From Fulvivirga maritima (GTDB lineage: Bacteria; Bacteroidota; Bacteroidia; Cytophagales; Cyclobacteriaceae): DNA of 64,000 nucleotides. Shown here one piece after another: positions 51,181-61,418 of the stretch. The notes below the pieces were generated by a model that saw only the letters and a program-made list of their open reading frames with translations, ran no database searches and was not told the DNA's origin. The DNA lies in assembly GCF_021389955.1 (NCBI RefSeq), contig NZ_CP089980.1:1363501-1427500 (forward strand), written 5' to 3'. Position numbers and translations under genes: made by a program. Each line of letters starts with the position of its first letter. Positions within the stretch are counted from its first letter, which is position 1.

Positions 51181-52434
51181 TTATAATCTTGCTGTTATTA
51201 AATCTCTATTCCAATAGCCTTTAATGTCATAAATAGCAGTGTTCTCTTCAGCAATGGAGCTCATATCTAAATCTTTAAATTCATCATGACTTACAGCTAA
51301 AACTATGGCATTGTACTTTTTGTTTGGTTTTTCTATTAAATCGATGTCATACTCATGCTTCACTTCTTCTTTATCAGCCTCAGGATCAAACACTTCCACA
51401 TTAGCACCAAACCCCTGAAGTTCTCTAATAACATCTATTACCCTACTATTTCTAATATCAGGGCAGTTTTCTTTAAAGGTAATACCTAAAACAAGGATGT
51501 TACTATTATTAATAGGATTATCCTTTTTGGTCATAAGCTTAATCACCTTATTGGCTACAAACATGCCCATATTGTCATTTATTCTTCTTCCAGAAAGTAT
51601 CACCTGAGGGTTATACCCATAGCTTTCAGCCTTATAGGTTAAGTAATAAGGGTCAACTCCTATACAGTGACCGCCTACTAATCCTGGCTTAAAGTTGAGG
51701 AAGTTCCACTTAGTACCTGCCGCTTCTAATACCTCATGAGTATCAATTCCTATTTTATCAAAAATAAGAGCTAATTCATTTACAAAGGCTATATTAAGAT
51801 CCCTCTGAGAGTTCTCTATTACTTTAGCAGCTTCAGCCACTTTTATTGAAGAAGCTTTGTGTGTACCTGCCGTAATAACTGTTTTATACAGCTGATCCAC
51901 TTCTTCTGCCACCTCTGGCGTACTTCCACTTGTCACCTTTTTAATAGAAGGTAATCTGTGCACTTTATCTCCCGGGTTAATTCTTTCTGGAGAATAGCCA
52001 CAATAAAAATCATCATTAAACTTTAACCCACTTACCTCTTCCAGTATAGGAACACAAACTTCCTCAGTACACCCAGGAAATACAGTAGACTCATATATAA
52101 CAATGTCACCCTTCTTCAAGCTCTTTCCCACTGTAGCACTCGCTTTCTCCAAAGGAGTTAAATCTGGTTTTTTATATTGATCTATTGGAGTAGGTACCGT
52201 TACAATATATATATCTACATCATTAAGATCATTAATATCAGAGCTATAAGTTAAATTCTGAGCCTCATTTAATTCATCAGAATCAACTTCCTTTGTTCTG
52301 TCAAAACCTTTCTTAAGTTCTTCTATTCGGGTTTTATTTATATCAAAACCCACCACTTTTACTTTTTTTCCAAATTCAACGGCAAGTGGTAAGCCAACAT
52401 AGCCAAGGCCAATTATTGCGAGATTTTTACTCAT
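51181..52434 (-). CDS. UDP-N-acetylhexosamine 6-dehydrogenase (WbpA/TviB-like)
   Basis: The 417-residue nucleotide-sugar dehydrogenase has [20 protein letters not shown], the [15 protein letters not shown] segment, [19 protein letters not shown], the catalytic Cys in [19 protein letters not shown] and [15 protein letters not shown]. This subgroup oxidises UDP-GlcNAc or UDP-GalNAc to the uronic acid. Its start overlaps the end of the epimerase gene by four bases. Confidence 0.88.
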   Translation of the reverse strand: MSKNLAIIGLGYVGLPLAVEFGKKVKVVGFDINKTRIEELKKGFDRTKEVDSDELNEAQNLTYSSDINDLNDVDIYIVTVPTPIDQYKKPDLTPLEKASATVGKSLKKGDIVIYESTVFPGCTEEVCVPILEEVSGLKFNDDFYCGYSPERINPGDKVHRLPSIKKVTSGSTPEVAEEVDQLYKTVITAGTHKASSIKVAEAAKVIENSQRDLNIAFVNELALIFDKIGIDTHEVLEAAGTKWNFLNFKPGLVGGHCIGVDPYYLTYKAESYGYNPQVILSGRRINDNMGMFVANKVIKLMTKKDNPINNSNILVLGITFKENCPDIRNSRVIDVIRELQGFGANVEVFDPEADKEEVKHEYDIDLIEKPNKKYNAIVLAVSHDEFKDLDMSSIAEENTAIYDIKGYWNRDLITARL

Positions 52435-53453
52435 ATTTTTACTTTATAATAATCAACATACCAATCCACAAACTTCTGTATTCCATATTTCAAGCTAGTT
52501 TGCGGCTTAAAGCCAACAGCATCAGCTAAATCCTGTACATCAGCATAAGTCTCTAGCACATCACCTGGTTGTAAAGGTAAAAGATTTTTAATGGCCTTCT
52601 TACCTAAACACTCCTCCAATGTAGTTATATATTCCATAAGCTCAACAGGGTTATTATTACCAATATTGAATAACCTGTAGGGAGCCCAACTTGTTGCAGA
52701 ATCAGGGTTATCTTTATCCCATTTATCGTCAGGTTGCGGAATCACCGGGATCAATCGTGCTATTCCCTCCACAATATCTTCTACATAGGTAAAATCTCTT
52801 TTCATTCTCCCTTCATTGAACACATCAATGGATTTTCCTTCAATAATAGCCTTGGTAAATAGAAAAAGAGCCATATCGGGCCTGCCATAAGGACCATATA
52901 CTGTAAAAAACCTCAACCCTGACGTCGGTAAGCCAAACAAATGGGAATAAGTATGTGCCATTAGCTCATTGGACTTTTTTGTAGCCGCATATAAGGATAC
53001 AGGATGATCCACATTCTGATGCACTGAAAACGGCATGGCAGTATTTCCTCCATATACTGAACTTGAAGATGCATAAATAAGATGCTTAACATCATGATAA
53101 CGACACCCTTCCAAAATATTCAAAAAGCCTTGAACATTGTTTGAAATATATTCATCCGGATGTGTCAAAGAATATCGTACTCCTGCTTGTGCAGCCAGGT
53201 TGATGACATAATCAAATTTATGGGATTCAAATAAATCAAGAATTGATTTTTTATCACACAAATCAATTTCTATAAACTGGAAACACTCCTTTTTTGGCAA
53301 TGCTTCCAACCTTGCTTTTTTCAAATTGACATCATAATAATCATTCATATTATCCATGCCTACAACCTGATAATCAAGCTTAAGTAGTTTATCACATAAA
53401 TGAAAACCTATAAAACCAGCTGCTCCTGTAACTAATACTTTTGGATTCCCCAC
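52431..53453 (-). CDS. NAD-dependent epimerase, UDP-glucuronate/UDP-hexosamine 4-epimerase type
   Basis: The 340-residue extended SDR contains [67 protein letters not shown] and [20 protein letters not shown]. This is the CapI/WbpP group. It probably epimerises the uronic acid or amino sugar made by the next gene. It is the first gene of the minus-strand cluster, with a -7 element at 53480-53487. Confidence 0.9.
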   Translation of the reverse strand: MGNPKVLVTGAAGFIGFHLCDKLLKLDYQVVGMDNMNDYYDVNLKKARLEALPKKECFQFIEIDLCDKKSILDLFESHKFDYVINLAAQAGVRYSLTHPDEYISNNVQGFLNILEGCRYHDVKHLIYASSSSVYGGNTAMPFSVHQNVDHPVSLYAATKKSNELMAHTYSHLFGLPTSGLRFFTVYGPYGRPDMALFLFTKAIIEGKSIDVFNEGRMKRDFTYVEDIVEGIARLIPVIPQPDDKWDKDNPDSATSWAPYRLFNIGNNNPVELMEYITTLEECLGKKAIKNLLPLQPGDVLETYADVQDLADAVGFKPQTSLKYGIQKFVDWYVDYYKVKI

Positions 53454-53479
53454 AAAAAAAGTCTTTTATATTTTGCAAG

Positions 53480-53487
53480 CAAAGGTA
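53480..53487 (-). promoter_or_regulatory. Candidate -7 element of the polysaccharide cluster (TACCTTTG)
   Basis: On the minus strand TACCTTTG matches TAnnTTTG exactly and lies about 26 bases before the ATG of the first cluster gene, an ordinary distance. The divergent Wzz-like gene has its own element at 53521. Confidence 0.5.
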
Positions 53488-53520
53488 ATAATTCTGACTA
53501 TGCATTAAGGAATGTTTAAA

Positions 53521-53528
53521 TATATTTG
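53521..53528 (+). promoter_or_regulatory. Candidate -7 element of the Wzz-ccm operon (TATATTTG)
   Basis: TATATTTG matches TAnnTTTG exactly, 20 bases before the ATG at 53549, predicting a leader of about 14 bases. Confidence 0.5.
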
Positions 53529-53548
53529 CAGCAAAATATAACTTTATC

Positions 53549-54394
53549 ATGCCAGAAACGACTACAAATACTGACGAAATCGACTTAGGGGAATTACTAG
53601 TTAAAATAAAACAGGCCATCCTAACTAATAAATTAATCATATTGGTTTTGGCCTTGGTCGGCTTATTCATTGGTATTTTTTTATTCTATTCTAAGCCTAA
53701 AGTATATGAAAGTGAAATGCTTATTTATTCAGAAGTGCTTGAAGAACCTCTCATTGAGACCATAGGAGAGAACCTTGACAAACTGGTAAGTGAAGGGAAT
53801 TATATGACTCTTGCTAATAAGTTGGGAATTTCTGATAGCGTAAGCACCTCAATTACCAGTATAGAAATATCCGTAAACGAAGGTCAGGTAAACAAGAGTA
53901 ATGATGGAGAGCTAGGACTATTTTTCACCATTACAGTGGATGCCAATGGAGACAAAAACTGGACTATTATCAATGACGGAATTATAAGTTTTTTGAGAAA
54001 CAACCGGTATATTGATAAAAGGGTAAAGCTAAAAAATGAGAACCTTAAGAATCTCACTTTAAGGTTAAATGATGAAGTAAGTCAAATAGATAGCTTGAAA
54101 AATAGTCTTAATGGATTAAGCAGCACAAGCAAAGATGTTACCATCTTAAGCCCTTCAACTGTTTATGAAACCTTAATTGATTTGTATAAAGACTTACTGA
54201 AAACCAACACCAACTTGCAATTATCAGAAGGCATAGAAATCATAGACATAATCACTTATAATAAACCAGTGAGTGCAGGATTATTAAAATCTGGTGTGGT
54301 AGGACTAGCTATAGGTATTTTTGTATCGCTTTTCTTGATTTTCTTTATTGAGGTGAGCAAATACATGCGTAAATACGAAAATTCAGGTAAGTGA
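53549..54394 (+). CDS. Wzz/chain-length determinant-like protein
   Basis: The 281-residue protein has the Wzz topology: a short cytoplasmic N-terminus (EIDLGELLVKIKQAILTNKL), a first helix near residues 31-50, a periplasmic domain with coiled-coil (LRLNDEVSQIDSLKNSLNG), and a final helix (SGVVGLAIGIFVSLFLIFFI). It probably regulates the chain length of the polysaccharide made by the divergent cluster. Unexpectedly it overlaps ccmB by four bases (GTGA), so it is translationally coupled to the cytochrome c maturation genes. Confidence 0.82.
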   Translation: MPETTTNTDEIDLGELLVKIKQAILTNKLIILVLALVGLFIGIFLFYSKPKVYESEMLIYSEVLEEPLIETIGENLDKLVSEGNYMTLANKLGISDSVSTSITSIEISVNEGQVNKSNDGELGLFFTITVDANGDKNWTIINDGIISFLRNNRYIDKRVKLKNENLKNLTLRLNDEVSQIDSLKNSLNGLSSTSKDVTILSPSTVYETLIDLYKDLLKTNTNLQLSEGIEIIDIITYNKPVSAGLLKSGVVGLAIGIFVSLFLIFFIEVSKYMRKYENSGK

Positions 54395-55047
54395 TTTATA
54401 ATTTCATAAAAAAGGAAATCCTGCTGGAGTGGAGACAACGGTATGCCATCAACGGCATACTGCTATACCTTGTCAGTACAATATTTATTTGCTACCTAAG
54501 TTTCAATGTGAAGGCGAATCAATTAAACCCTATTACTTGGAACACCCTTTTTTGGATAATAATATTATTTACTTCTATTAGTGCCATAGCTAAAAGCTTT
54601 ATTCAGGAAAAACAGGAAAGATACCTTTATTACTACTGGTTGTTAAAGCCACAAGTACTTATAACAGCCCGTATTATATATAATGGCCTATTAATGCTAA
54701 TATTAGGATTAGCAGGTTTTATTATTTACGCAATCGTGCTGGGAAATCCTGTTCAGGATGTGACCTTATTTATTGTTAATCTGGTGCTGGCGTCAATCTC
54801 TTTTTCATCAGCACTAACTATGATTTCAGCTATTGCCTCAAAAGCTAATAGCAACCAAACGCTCATGGCCATACTAGGTTTTCCTGTAATATTGCCTATG
54901 CTCTTAATGATTATCAAGGTATCTAAAAACGCCTTAGATGGTCTACCAAGAGATGCCAGCTATCACGAAATAGCGACCTTATTCGCAATTAATCTAATAA
55001 TAGGGGCCGTTTCTTACCTGTTATTCCCGTATATTTGGCGCAGCTAA
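54391..55047 (+). CDS. ccmB: Heme exporter protein CcmB
   Basis: The 218-residue membrane protein with six helices begins MIYNFIKKEILLEWRQRYAI from a GTG start, as CcmB does in this phylum. It forms the ABC-type heme-release unit with CcmA and CcmC in cytochrome c maturation; CcmA is not in this cluster. The start codon overlaps the Wzz-like stop. Confidence 0.9.
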   Translation: MIYNFIKKEILLEWRQRYAINGILLYLVSTIFICYLSFNVKANQLNPITWNTLFWIIILFTSISAIAKSFIQEKQERYLYYYWLLKPQVLITARIIYNGLLMLILGLAGFIIYAIVLGNPVQDVTLFIVNLVLASISFSSALTMISAIASKANSNQTLMAILGFPVILPMLLMIIKVSKNALDGLPRDASYHEIATLFAINLIIGAVSYLLFPYIWRS

Positions 55048-55059
55048 GTGTATTAGGTT

Positions 55060-55716
55060 ATGAACAAAATCTGGTGGAAAGCCCTAACTGTTATTTTACT
55101 AATTTATATCATTACAGGAGGCCTGTTATTTGATGTGCCTCGGTTAGATATATTGAATGAAACCATAAGAGCTTTATATTTCCATGTGCCTATGTGGTTT
55201 GGAATGATCATTATGCTCACCATTTCTGTGGTGCACTCCATTCTTTACTTAAGATCATCAGATGAAAAACATGACATTGCTGCAATAGAGTATGCTAATG
55301 TAGGTGTAGTATTCGGCATACTAGGCATAACTACGGGCATGCTCTGGGCGCAATTTACCTGGGGTGACTGGTGGAGTGGAGACCCTAAACAGAATGGAGC
55401 TGCTATCGGCTTATTGATTTATTTCGCCTATTTCATTTTAAGAGGTTCATTTGAAAATCAAGACCAAAAGGCACGAATCAGTGCTGTGTATAACATATTC
55501 GCCTTTGCCGCTCTCATTCCTTTATTATTTATACTGCCAAGACTAACGGACTCATTACACCCCGGCAATGGCGGTAACCCAGGCTTCAATGCCTATGATC
55601 TTGATAGCAAATTAAGAATGATCTTTTATCCGGCAGTAATTGCCTGGACACTTCTGGGGGTATGGATAACTACCTTAAGAATACGAATCAAAACTATTAG
55701 CAATTCCGTTTTATAA
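55060..55716 (+). CDS. ccmC: Cytochrome c maturation protein CcmC (heme-handling)
   Basis: The 218-residue polytopic protein carries the tryptophan-rich WWD-type segment WGDWWSGDPKQNGAAIGLLI and the heme-ligand His segments LYFHVPMWF and LTDSLHPGNGG, matching CcmC of the heme-handling protein family. It loads heme on CcmE. It lies 12 bases after ccmB. Confidence 0.92.
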   Translation: MNKIWWKALTVILLIYIITGGLLFDVPRLDILNETIRALYFHVPMWFGMIIMLTISVVHSILYLRSSDEKHDIAAIEYANVGVVFGILGITTGMLWAQFTWGDWWSGDPKQNGAAIGLLIYFAYFILRGSFENQDQKARISAVYNIFAFAALIPLLFILPRLTDSLHPGNGGNPGFNAYDLDSKLRMIFYPAVIAWTLLGVWITTLRIRIKTISNSVL

Positions 55717-55770
55717 AACGAAATAAATACATTCTCGTAAAACTCTACTTTTAACATAAAGGTATTTCAA

Positions 55771-56025
55771 ATGAAAAAATTACTAGTAGTCACTCTTCTC
55801 ATTATTAGTTCTGTCATCGGTAAAGCCCAGGATAAGATTCAGGTTACTGAAGATGACTACACCAATAGTGAAGTAAGTATGGCTGATCAGTTTAGAGCCG
55901 AAGGAAAAATTTATGTGCTTACCGGAGTCATTTTATTGATATTGGGAGGACTGATTGGATATCTGATAGTTATAGACAGAAAAGTAAGCAAGATAGAGAA
56001 ACAATTACCGAATGATAATAATTAG
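55771..56025 (+). CDS. ccmD: CcmD family protein
   Basis: The 84-residue protein has a signal-like N-terminus (KKLLVVTLLIISSVIGKAQ), a short exported part, and a membrane helix (IYVLTGVILLILGGLIGYLI) followed by a charged tail. This is the size and layout of CcmD in Bacteroidota. The assignment also rests on its position between ccmC and ccmE. Confidence 0.8.
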   Translation: MKKLLVVTLLIISSVIGKAQDKIQVTEDDYTNSEVSMADQFRAEGKIYVLTGVILLILGGLIGYLIVIDRKVSKIEKQLPNDNN

Positions 56026-56071
56026 AAACCTTTTTGCGTCTAAATTTGTAGCATATTAGATTTTATTAATT

Positions 56072-56482
56072 ATGAAAGCATCACATATAATAGGCATAGT
56101 AGTTATCGCAGTAGCCATAGGCATCATTATAGTGACGGCCGGCGATGCAAGCTCTTATGTTACTTTTGATCAAGCCAAAGAGATGGCTGATAATGGAAAT
56201 AATAACAGCATTCATGTGGTAGGTGAGCTACCTAAAACAGGTAGTGGTGATATTACAGGAATTGAGCCATCTATTGATAAGCTGTCTTTTTCATTTGTAA
56301 TGGTTGATGAAAACAAAAAAGAGCAAAGGGTTTTTTATAACGAACCTATGCCAACTGATTTCAAACGTTCAGAAAAAGTAGTGGTAATTGGTTCTTACAA
56401 GGAAGACCTTTTCGTGGCTGATAAAATTCTAATGAAGTGCCCTTCTAAATATCAGGAAAAGACAGTTAATGCTGGAATTTAA
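56072..56482 (+). CDS. ccmE: Cytochrome c maturation protein CcmE, cysteine-type
   Basis: The 136-residue heme chaperone has an N-terminal anchor (SHIIGIVVIAVAIGIIIVT) and an OB-fold domain with SIHVVGELPKTGSG and VVVIGSYKEDLFVADKILMK. The heme-binding motif in canonical CcmE is HxxxY; here it is CPSKY, so a Cys replaces the His. The same CxxxY type is known from Desulfovibrio, where heme binds through the Cys. It transfers heme from CcmC to CcmF. Confidence 0.9.
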   Translation: MKASHIIGIVVIAVAIGIIIVTAGDASSYVTFDQAKEMADNGNNNSIHVVGELPKTGSGDITGIEPSIDKLSFSFVMVDENKKEQRVFYNEPMPTDFKRSEKVVVIGSYKEDLFVADKILMKCPSKYQEKTVNAGI

Positions 56483-56530
56483 GACTTATGTCTGCATGTA
56501 AGTCTCCTCAAAATCGCTCAACAAAATATT

Positions 56531-59065
56531 ATGATACATTCATTTATAGGTGACCTCGGTCACCTTTTTGTTATTATTACGCTGGTTACAGCAGTTTTTG
56601 CCGCTTTTTGCTATTTCATTGCATCAAAAAAAGATGGGCTTCAGGCTAACCCCTGGAAAATCAACGGCAGGTTCTTTTTTACTCTACATGCCATAGCCGT
56701 TACAGGCATAGTCTTTTGCCTTTTTTACATTATCTATAATCACTACTTCGAATATCATTACGCTTGGAGCCATTCTTCCAGGCAACTACCCACACACTAT
56801 ATGATCTCCTGCTTTTGGGAAGGTCAAGAAGGCAGTTTTCTATTATGGATTTTCTGGCATGCGCTTCTAGGCATCATAATCATCTTAACTAATAAATTCT
56901 GGGAATCATCTGTAATGACGGTATTCTCACTAGTGCAGATTTTCCTTGCCTCAATGATATTAGGAATAGTGATACCAGGCCTTGACATTAAGCTGGGTAG
57001 TTCTCCTTTCATATTATTAAGAGATGCCATTGACGCCCCCATATTCTCTTCACAGCCGGATTTTGTTCCAGAAGATGGTACAGGGTTGAATCCTTTACTC
57101 CAAAATTATTGGATGGTAATTCACCCGCCTACTTTATTCCTCGGTTTTGCCCTATGTACTGTTCCTTTTGCGTATTGTATAGGTGGCCTATGGAAAAAGC
57201 GCTATAGAGATTGGATAAGACCTGCTTTGCCTTGGGCACTTGTTGGAGGAGCCATTTTAGGCTTAGGTATACTCATGGGAGGTTATTGGGCTTATGAAAC
57301 CCTGAACTTCGGAGGTTATTGGAATTGGGACCCTGTAGAAAACGCTGTGTACGTACCTTGGTTGTTCTTGGTGGCAGCCATCCACACTATGATCACTTTT
57401 AGAAGTAGTGAAACTGCTCTGAAAGCCAGTATAATTTTAGTGATCACCACATTCATATTAATATTATATTCCACCTTTCTTACCAGAAGTGGGGTTCTCG
57501 GTGAGTCTTCTGTTCACTCATTTACTGATTTAGGACTTTCTGGCCAATTATTAATATACCTTCTATTCTTCACCTTGGGAGCAATAATACTTTCAGCAGT
57601 CCGATGGAATGAACTGCCAACCACAGAAAAAGAAGCCTCCACCTATTCCAGAGAATTTTGGATATTTATCGGTGCCGTGGTTTTATGCCTTATGGGCTTT
57701 CAGGTGCTTATTCCTACTTCCATTCCAGTTTATAACAAAATTTTAGAACTATTTGGTGTTGTTTCCAATTTGGCTCCTCCTGCAGATCAGGTAGGATTTT
57801 ACACCAAATTTCAATTATGGTTTTCTGTATTAGTGGCTTTGCTTTCAGGTACAGGTCAGTTTTTCTGGTGGAAAAAGATGGACAAAGAGGCTTTAAAAAA
57901 CAGCCTTACTATCCCTGTAGTAATTACCTTGATTCTTACTATGGTAATAATATTGATTAAAGATGTGGCAGAGCCTTCTTACATTGTTTTATTACTCGCC
58001 AGTGTTTATACTGTAGTAGCTAATGGCAAAATATTTATTGATGTAATCAGAAAAAGCCCCGGGCTTTCTGGTGGAGCTATTACTCACATAGGAGTAGGAC
58101 TTATGTTAATAGGCATAATGTTTTCATCAGGATACTCTAAAGTAGTATCCCTCAATACTACAGGAATGCTCATATCTAAAGAGTCTTCTAATGAGTTTAA
58201 CAGTGAAAACTTACTTCTTTTTGTTAATGAACCAAAAGAAATGGCTGGTTATCAGCTAAAGTACAAAGGTGAAAGGGTAGAGTCAACCAGTCCATCTGTT
58301 TTCATTAATAAAAATGACATAGAAAAAACGGCTACTGACTATTTGGTGACAGCCAAAAAAGATATTGAAGATGACGGAGAAGTAGTTTTTAGCAAAGGAG
58401 ATACTATTAAAATTTCCGCTGAAAATACTTATTATGCAATTGAATACACTGACCAAAGTGGCAATAGCTTCGACTTATACCCAAGAGCTCAAGTAAATGA
58501 ATCTATGGGCGGTTTGCTGGCATCTCCGGATATCAAAAGAGGTTTATCTAAAGACCTTTATACGCATGTTTCTTCTATAAGAAGTCCTAACGAAAAAGTA
58601 GAATGGAGTGATCTGGAAGAATTTAAAGTAAGCCCTGGAAATAACTTCTTTGTAAATGATTATGTCTCGCATATCGACAGAGTGGAGCGTTTGGATCACA
58701 TTGAAGGAATTGACCTTGCCGCTGATGATGTAGCCGTAAAAGTAAGTATCACCGTAGAAGGTGAAGACAAGGAATACTTGGCTCAGCCTATTTTCTTAAT
58801 TAAAGACGGTATGGTTGGTCGTATAGCTGATGAAATAAATGACCTGGGCATTAAGTTTACTGCATTAAATATTCACCCTGATGAAAATGCATTTACCATA
58901 GGAGCCAACACCAGACAAAAAGACTGGGTAGTATTAAAGGCTATGGAAAAACCTTTCATCAACGTACTTTGGGGAGGCACATTATTGCTTATCATAGGTT
59001 TTGGAGTAGCTATCAACAGAAGATATAAAGAATTCAAAAAAATGAGAGAGAAGGGGATGGAATAA
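56531..59065 (+). CDS. ccmF: Cytochrome c maturation heme lyase CcmF
   Basis: The 844-residue membrane protein has about fourteen helices. The WWD heme-handling segment NFGGYWNWDPVENAVYVPWL and the His-containing loops YAWSHSSRQLP, VIHPPTLFLGFAL and AIHTMITFRSSETALKAS are typical of CcmF, which ligates heme to the CxxCH of apocytochrome c. A large C-terminal periplasmic domain precedes the last helix. It is last in the ccmB-F order. CcmH and CcmG are not in the window. Confidence 0.93.
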   Translation: MIHSFIGDLGHLFVIITLVTAVFAAFCYFIASKKDGLQANPWKINGRFFFTLHAIAVTGIVFCLFYIIYNHYFEYHYAWSHSSRQLPTHYMISCFWEGQEGSFLLWIFWHALLGIIIILTNKFWESSVMTVFSLVQIFLASMILGIVIPGLDIKLGSSPFILLRDAIDAPIFSSQPDFVPEDGTGLNPLLQNYWMVIHPPTLFLGFALCTVPFAYCIGGLWKKRYRDWIRPALPWALVGGAILGLGILMGGYWAYETLNFGGYWNWDPVENAVYVPWLFLVAAIHTMITFRSSETALKASIILVITTFILILYSTFLTRSGVLGESSVHSFTDLGLSGQLLIYLLFFTLGAIILSAVRWNELPTTEKEASTYSREFWIFIGAVVLCLMGFQVLIPTSIPVYNKILELFGVVSNLAPPADQVGFYTKFQLWFSVLVALLSGTGQFFWWKKMDKEALKNSLTIPVVITLILTMVIILIKDVAEPSYIVLLLASVYTVVANGKIFIDVIRKSPGLSGGAITHIGVGLMLIGIMFSSGYSKVVSLNTTGMLISKESSNEFNSENLLLFVNEPKEMAGYQLKYKGERVESTSPSVFINKNDIEKTATDYLVTAKKDIEDDGEVVFSKGDTIKISAENTYYAIEYTDQSGNSFDLYPRAQVNESMGGLLASPDIKRGLSKDLYTHVSSIRSPNEKVEWSDLEEFKVSPGNNFFVNDYVSHIDRVERLDHIEGIDLAADDVAVKVSITVEGEDKEYLAQPIFLIKDGMVGRIADEINDLGIKFTALNIHPDENAFTIGANTRQKDWVVLKAMEKPFINVLWGGTLLLIIGFGVAINRRYKEFKKMREKGME

Positions 59066-59098
59066 TCCTCTTTTCTCCTTAATAATAGGAGAAAACAT

Positions 59099-59890
59099 AT
59101 GGCACAGCAGCAATATGTCACTTTTATTGGAGCCGGTAATGTGGCTTGGCACTTGGCACCAGCCTTGGATAATGCAGGTTATGCCGTTAGGGAGGTCTAC
59201 AGCAGCACTGAGAAAAGCGCTAAAGCCCTAATTAGCAGACTGTACCAAGCAGAATTAAAAACAAATCTTGATTTCTCTGACAGCGCTTCTCAAATATTTA
59301 TAGTTTCCGTTTCCGATGATGCCATTGAAAGCATAGCCCAGGAGATAATATTGCCAGATAACGCCATCATTGCGCATACTTCTGGTGCACAGCCATTAAG
59401 TGCATTATCTTATAGTGCAGGAGAAAATATTGGTGTTTTCTATCCACTTCAAACTTTTTCTAAAGACAAAAAGGTGGACTTTAAGTCTACCCCTATTTGC
59501 ATAGAAGCAGAAAACAAGTTTACCAGAAATACACTTTTAGATATAGCTGATACTATCAGTAAAAAAGTATATAAAATAGATTCTGCTGATAGAAAGTCAC
59601 TTCATGTTGCTGCGGTTTTTGCCTGCAATTTCACCAACCATTTCTTTAAAATTGCTTCTGATATTCTTAGAAGTAAAAAATTAGAGTTTAATCTCTTACA
59701 GCCTCTTATCGCAGAAACCATCAATAAGGCATTAGAAATTGGCCCTGACAAATCTCAAACCGGCCCTGCTGTGAGGCATGATTTTGAAACGCTAGATAAA
59801 CATATGGATTATCTAGAAGGGAACGAAGAGCTTTCAGAAATGTACAGGCTCATTTCTCAGCATATTATTGACACCTATCCTAAAGACTGA
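59099..59890 (+). CDS. Rossmann-fold protein with DUF2520
   Basis: The 263-residue protein has a dinucleotide-binding motif FIGAGNVAWHLAPALDNAG and FIVSVSDDAIESIAQEI. A C-terminal helical DUF2520 domain follows (SLHVAAVFACNFTNHFFKI, TGPAVRHDFETLDKHMDYL). It resembles NADP-dependent oxidoreductases of the ketopantoate/F420-type fold; the substrate is unknown. Its stop abuts the start of the next gene by one base. Confidence 0.88.
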   Translation: MAQQQYVTFIGAGNVAWHLAPALDNAGYAVREVYSSTEKSAKALISRLYQAELKTNLDFSDSASQIFIVSVSDDAIESIAQEIILPDNAIIAHTSGAQPLSALSYSAGENIGVFYPLQTFSKDKKVDFKSTPICIEAENKFTRNTLLDIADTISKKVYKIDSADRKSLHVAAVFACNFTNHFFKIASDILRSKKLEFNLLQPLIAETINKALEIGPDKSQTGPAVRHDFETLDKHMDYLEGNEELSEMYRLISQHIIDTYPKD

Positions 59891-60489
59891 TGTCATCACA
59901 CCACATAGTTAAAGATGACCAAGAGCCTGCTCTCATTATACAAGCTCCCATTTCGAATCTGGAACACCTGAAACAGCTATTAGAGTGGAGTCCTACGGTC
60001 ATCTCCTCTTATGAGGCTCTAGATTGGCTATTAACAGAAAGCATTAACATTGATGTGCTCATCTGCACTGAGGCAGAATTAAGCTCAGCAACAGAAAAAC
60101 TTCAGCATCAGCTACCGGTTAAATTCCTTACCTTTCATTCATTAGAAAAAGGCATTATTCCTGAAGCCATTAGTTTTCTGACCTACGCCAAATACGGAGC
60201 CGCACATATCATAGGTCCATTTAAAGCCGACTTACTTCAACAAACACCTCTTTCTATTGGTGTAATTTGGTCAGATGATCTACATCAATGGGCATTGGTA
60301 AAGCATGGTAATTACAAAAAGTGGTATAACCATCATCAGCAAATTGTGCTGCTTGAAGAGCCCGCTAAAATTGCTGGCAACTATACCATTTCACACGAAG
60401 CCTATTGCTATTTGGAAACGCAATCTGAAGGGATACTTGAAATTCAAAATTCAGATCCATTTTGGATTGGAGAACCTATCTCAGATTAA
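59890..60489 (+). CDS. Hypothetical protein, possibly thiamine pyrophosphokinase-like
   Basis: The 199-residue protein has no signal or membrane segment. I do not confidently recognise it. The N-terminus MSSHHIVKDDQEPALIIQ and the pattern LLEWSPTVISSYEALDWLL, followed by INIDVLICTEAEL, recall Cytophagales proteins labelled thiamine pyrophosphokinase, but the catalytic DGD-type motifs are not evident. It overlaps the upstream DUF2520 gene by one base. Confidence 0.5.
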   Translation: MSSHHIVKDDQEPALIIQAPISNLEHLKQLLEWSPTVISSYEALDWLLTESINIDVLICTEAELSSATEKLQHQLPVKFLTFHSLEKGIIPEAISFLTYAKYGAAHIIGPFKADLLQQTPLSIGVIWSDDLHQWALVKHGNYKKWYNHHQQIVLLEEPAKIAGNYTISHEAYCYLETQSEGILEIQNSDPFWIGEPISD

Positions 60490-61367
60490 AAACTGCTTAT
60501 ATCAATGTAGTTGGTAGCTCTTACTATTCTGTCTTTACCGTAAATATCTTTCACTACCTCTACATGTGTATAGTCCATCACTTCTAAAAGCATCTTCACC
60601 TCTTCACCATACTTCTCATTAATTTCAAAATATAGAGTGCCGCCTTCTTTCAATGCCTGTTTGGCCAGCTCTGCTATGCGTCGGTAAAAAAGCAAAGGAT
60701 CATCATCCTTTACGAAAAGGGCTCGTTCCGGCTCATATTCCAGCACATTGGGCTTCATTTGCGCCTTTTCACTCTCCAACACATACGGCGGATTACTAAT
60801 TATCACATCTAACCCTGTAAGCGGAATAGGTTCTTTTAGGATATCGATCAGTAAAAATTCTACAGCGGCCTCATGTCTTTCTGCATTTTTTCTTGCCACT
60901 TTTATTACTCTGGGATCAAAATCTATGGCACTGGCTCTGGCTCCTTTGAGCTCCTTTGCTATAGTAATAGGTATGCAACCACTGCCGGTACCAATATCTA
61001 AAAAGCGAATTTTCTTCCCTTTATTTTCGCTTAAGACTAGCTGAATAAGCTCTTCCGTTTCCGAACGCGGAATAAGTATGCCTGGCCCTACAGTATAAGT
61101 TCTACCATAAAAATCACTTTCCCCAATAATATATTGTATAGGCTCATTATCATTCAGTCTTTTCAAAATACGGTTGAGCTCCTTCTCTCTGGCTTTAGAA
61201 AAATTAACCGAACGATCGAGAATAATTTCCGTTCTATTAATATCAAAAACATGTTCTAAAATAATGTGAGCTATACTGGATATTTCTTCCAAAGACTCTT
61301 CTACCTTCACTTCACTAATGATATATTTCAAAAGTTTTTTTGAAGAATCGGGGTTGTGAGATGACAT
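60486..61367 (-). CDS. prmC: Peptide chain release factor N5-glutamine methyltransferase
   Basis: The class I SAM-dependent enzyme methylates the GGQ glutamine of release factors. Motifs: FLDIGTGSGCIPITIAKEL (SAM binding), ASAIDFDPRVIKVARKNAER and the catalytic IISNPPYVLESEKAQMKPNV. The frame opens at 61397, but the ATG at 61367 (MSSHNPDSSKK) leaves more room for a promoter in the divergent gap with ribD. Its end overlaps the converging hypothetical gene by four bases. Confidence 0.93.
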   Translation of the reverse strand: MSSHNPDSSKKLLKYIISEVKVEESLEEISSIAHIILEHVFDINRTEIILDRSVNFSKAREKELNRILKRLNDNEPIQYIIGESDFYGRTYTVGPGILIPRSETEELIQLVLSENKGKKIRFLDIGTGSGCIPITIAKELKGARASAIDFDPRVIKVARKNAERHEAAVEFLLIDILKEPIPLTGLDVIISNPPYVLESEKAQMKPNVLEYEPERALFVKDDDPLLFYRRIAELAKQALKEGGTLYFEINEKYGEEVKMLLEVMDYTHVEVVKDIYGKDRIVRATNYIDISSF

Positions 61368-61418
61368 CTTTATAATTCGGGGGAGTTTGGTTATCATTGT
61401 AAAGCCGGAGCAAAGCTA

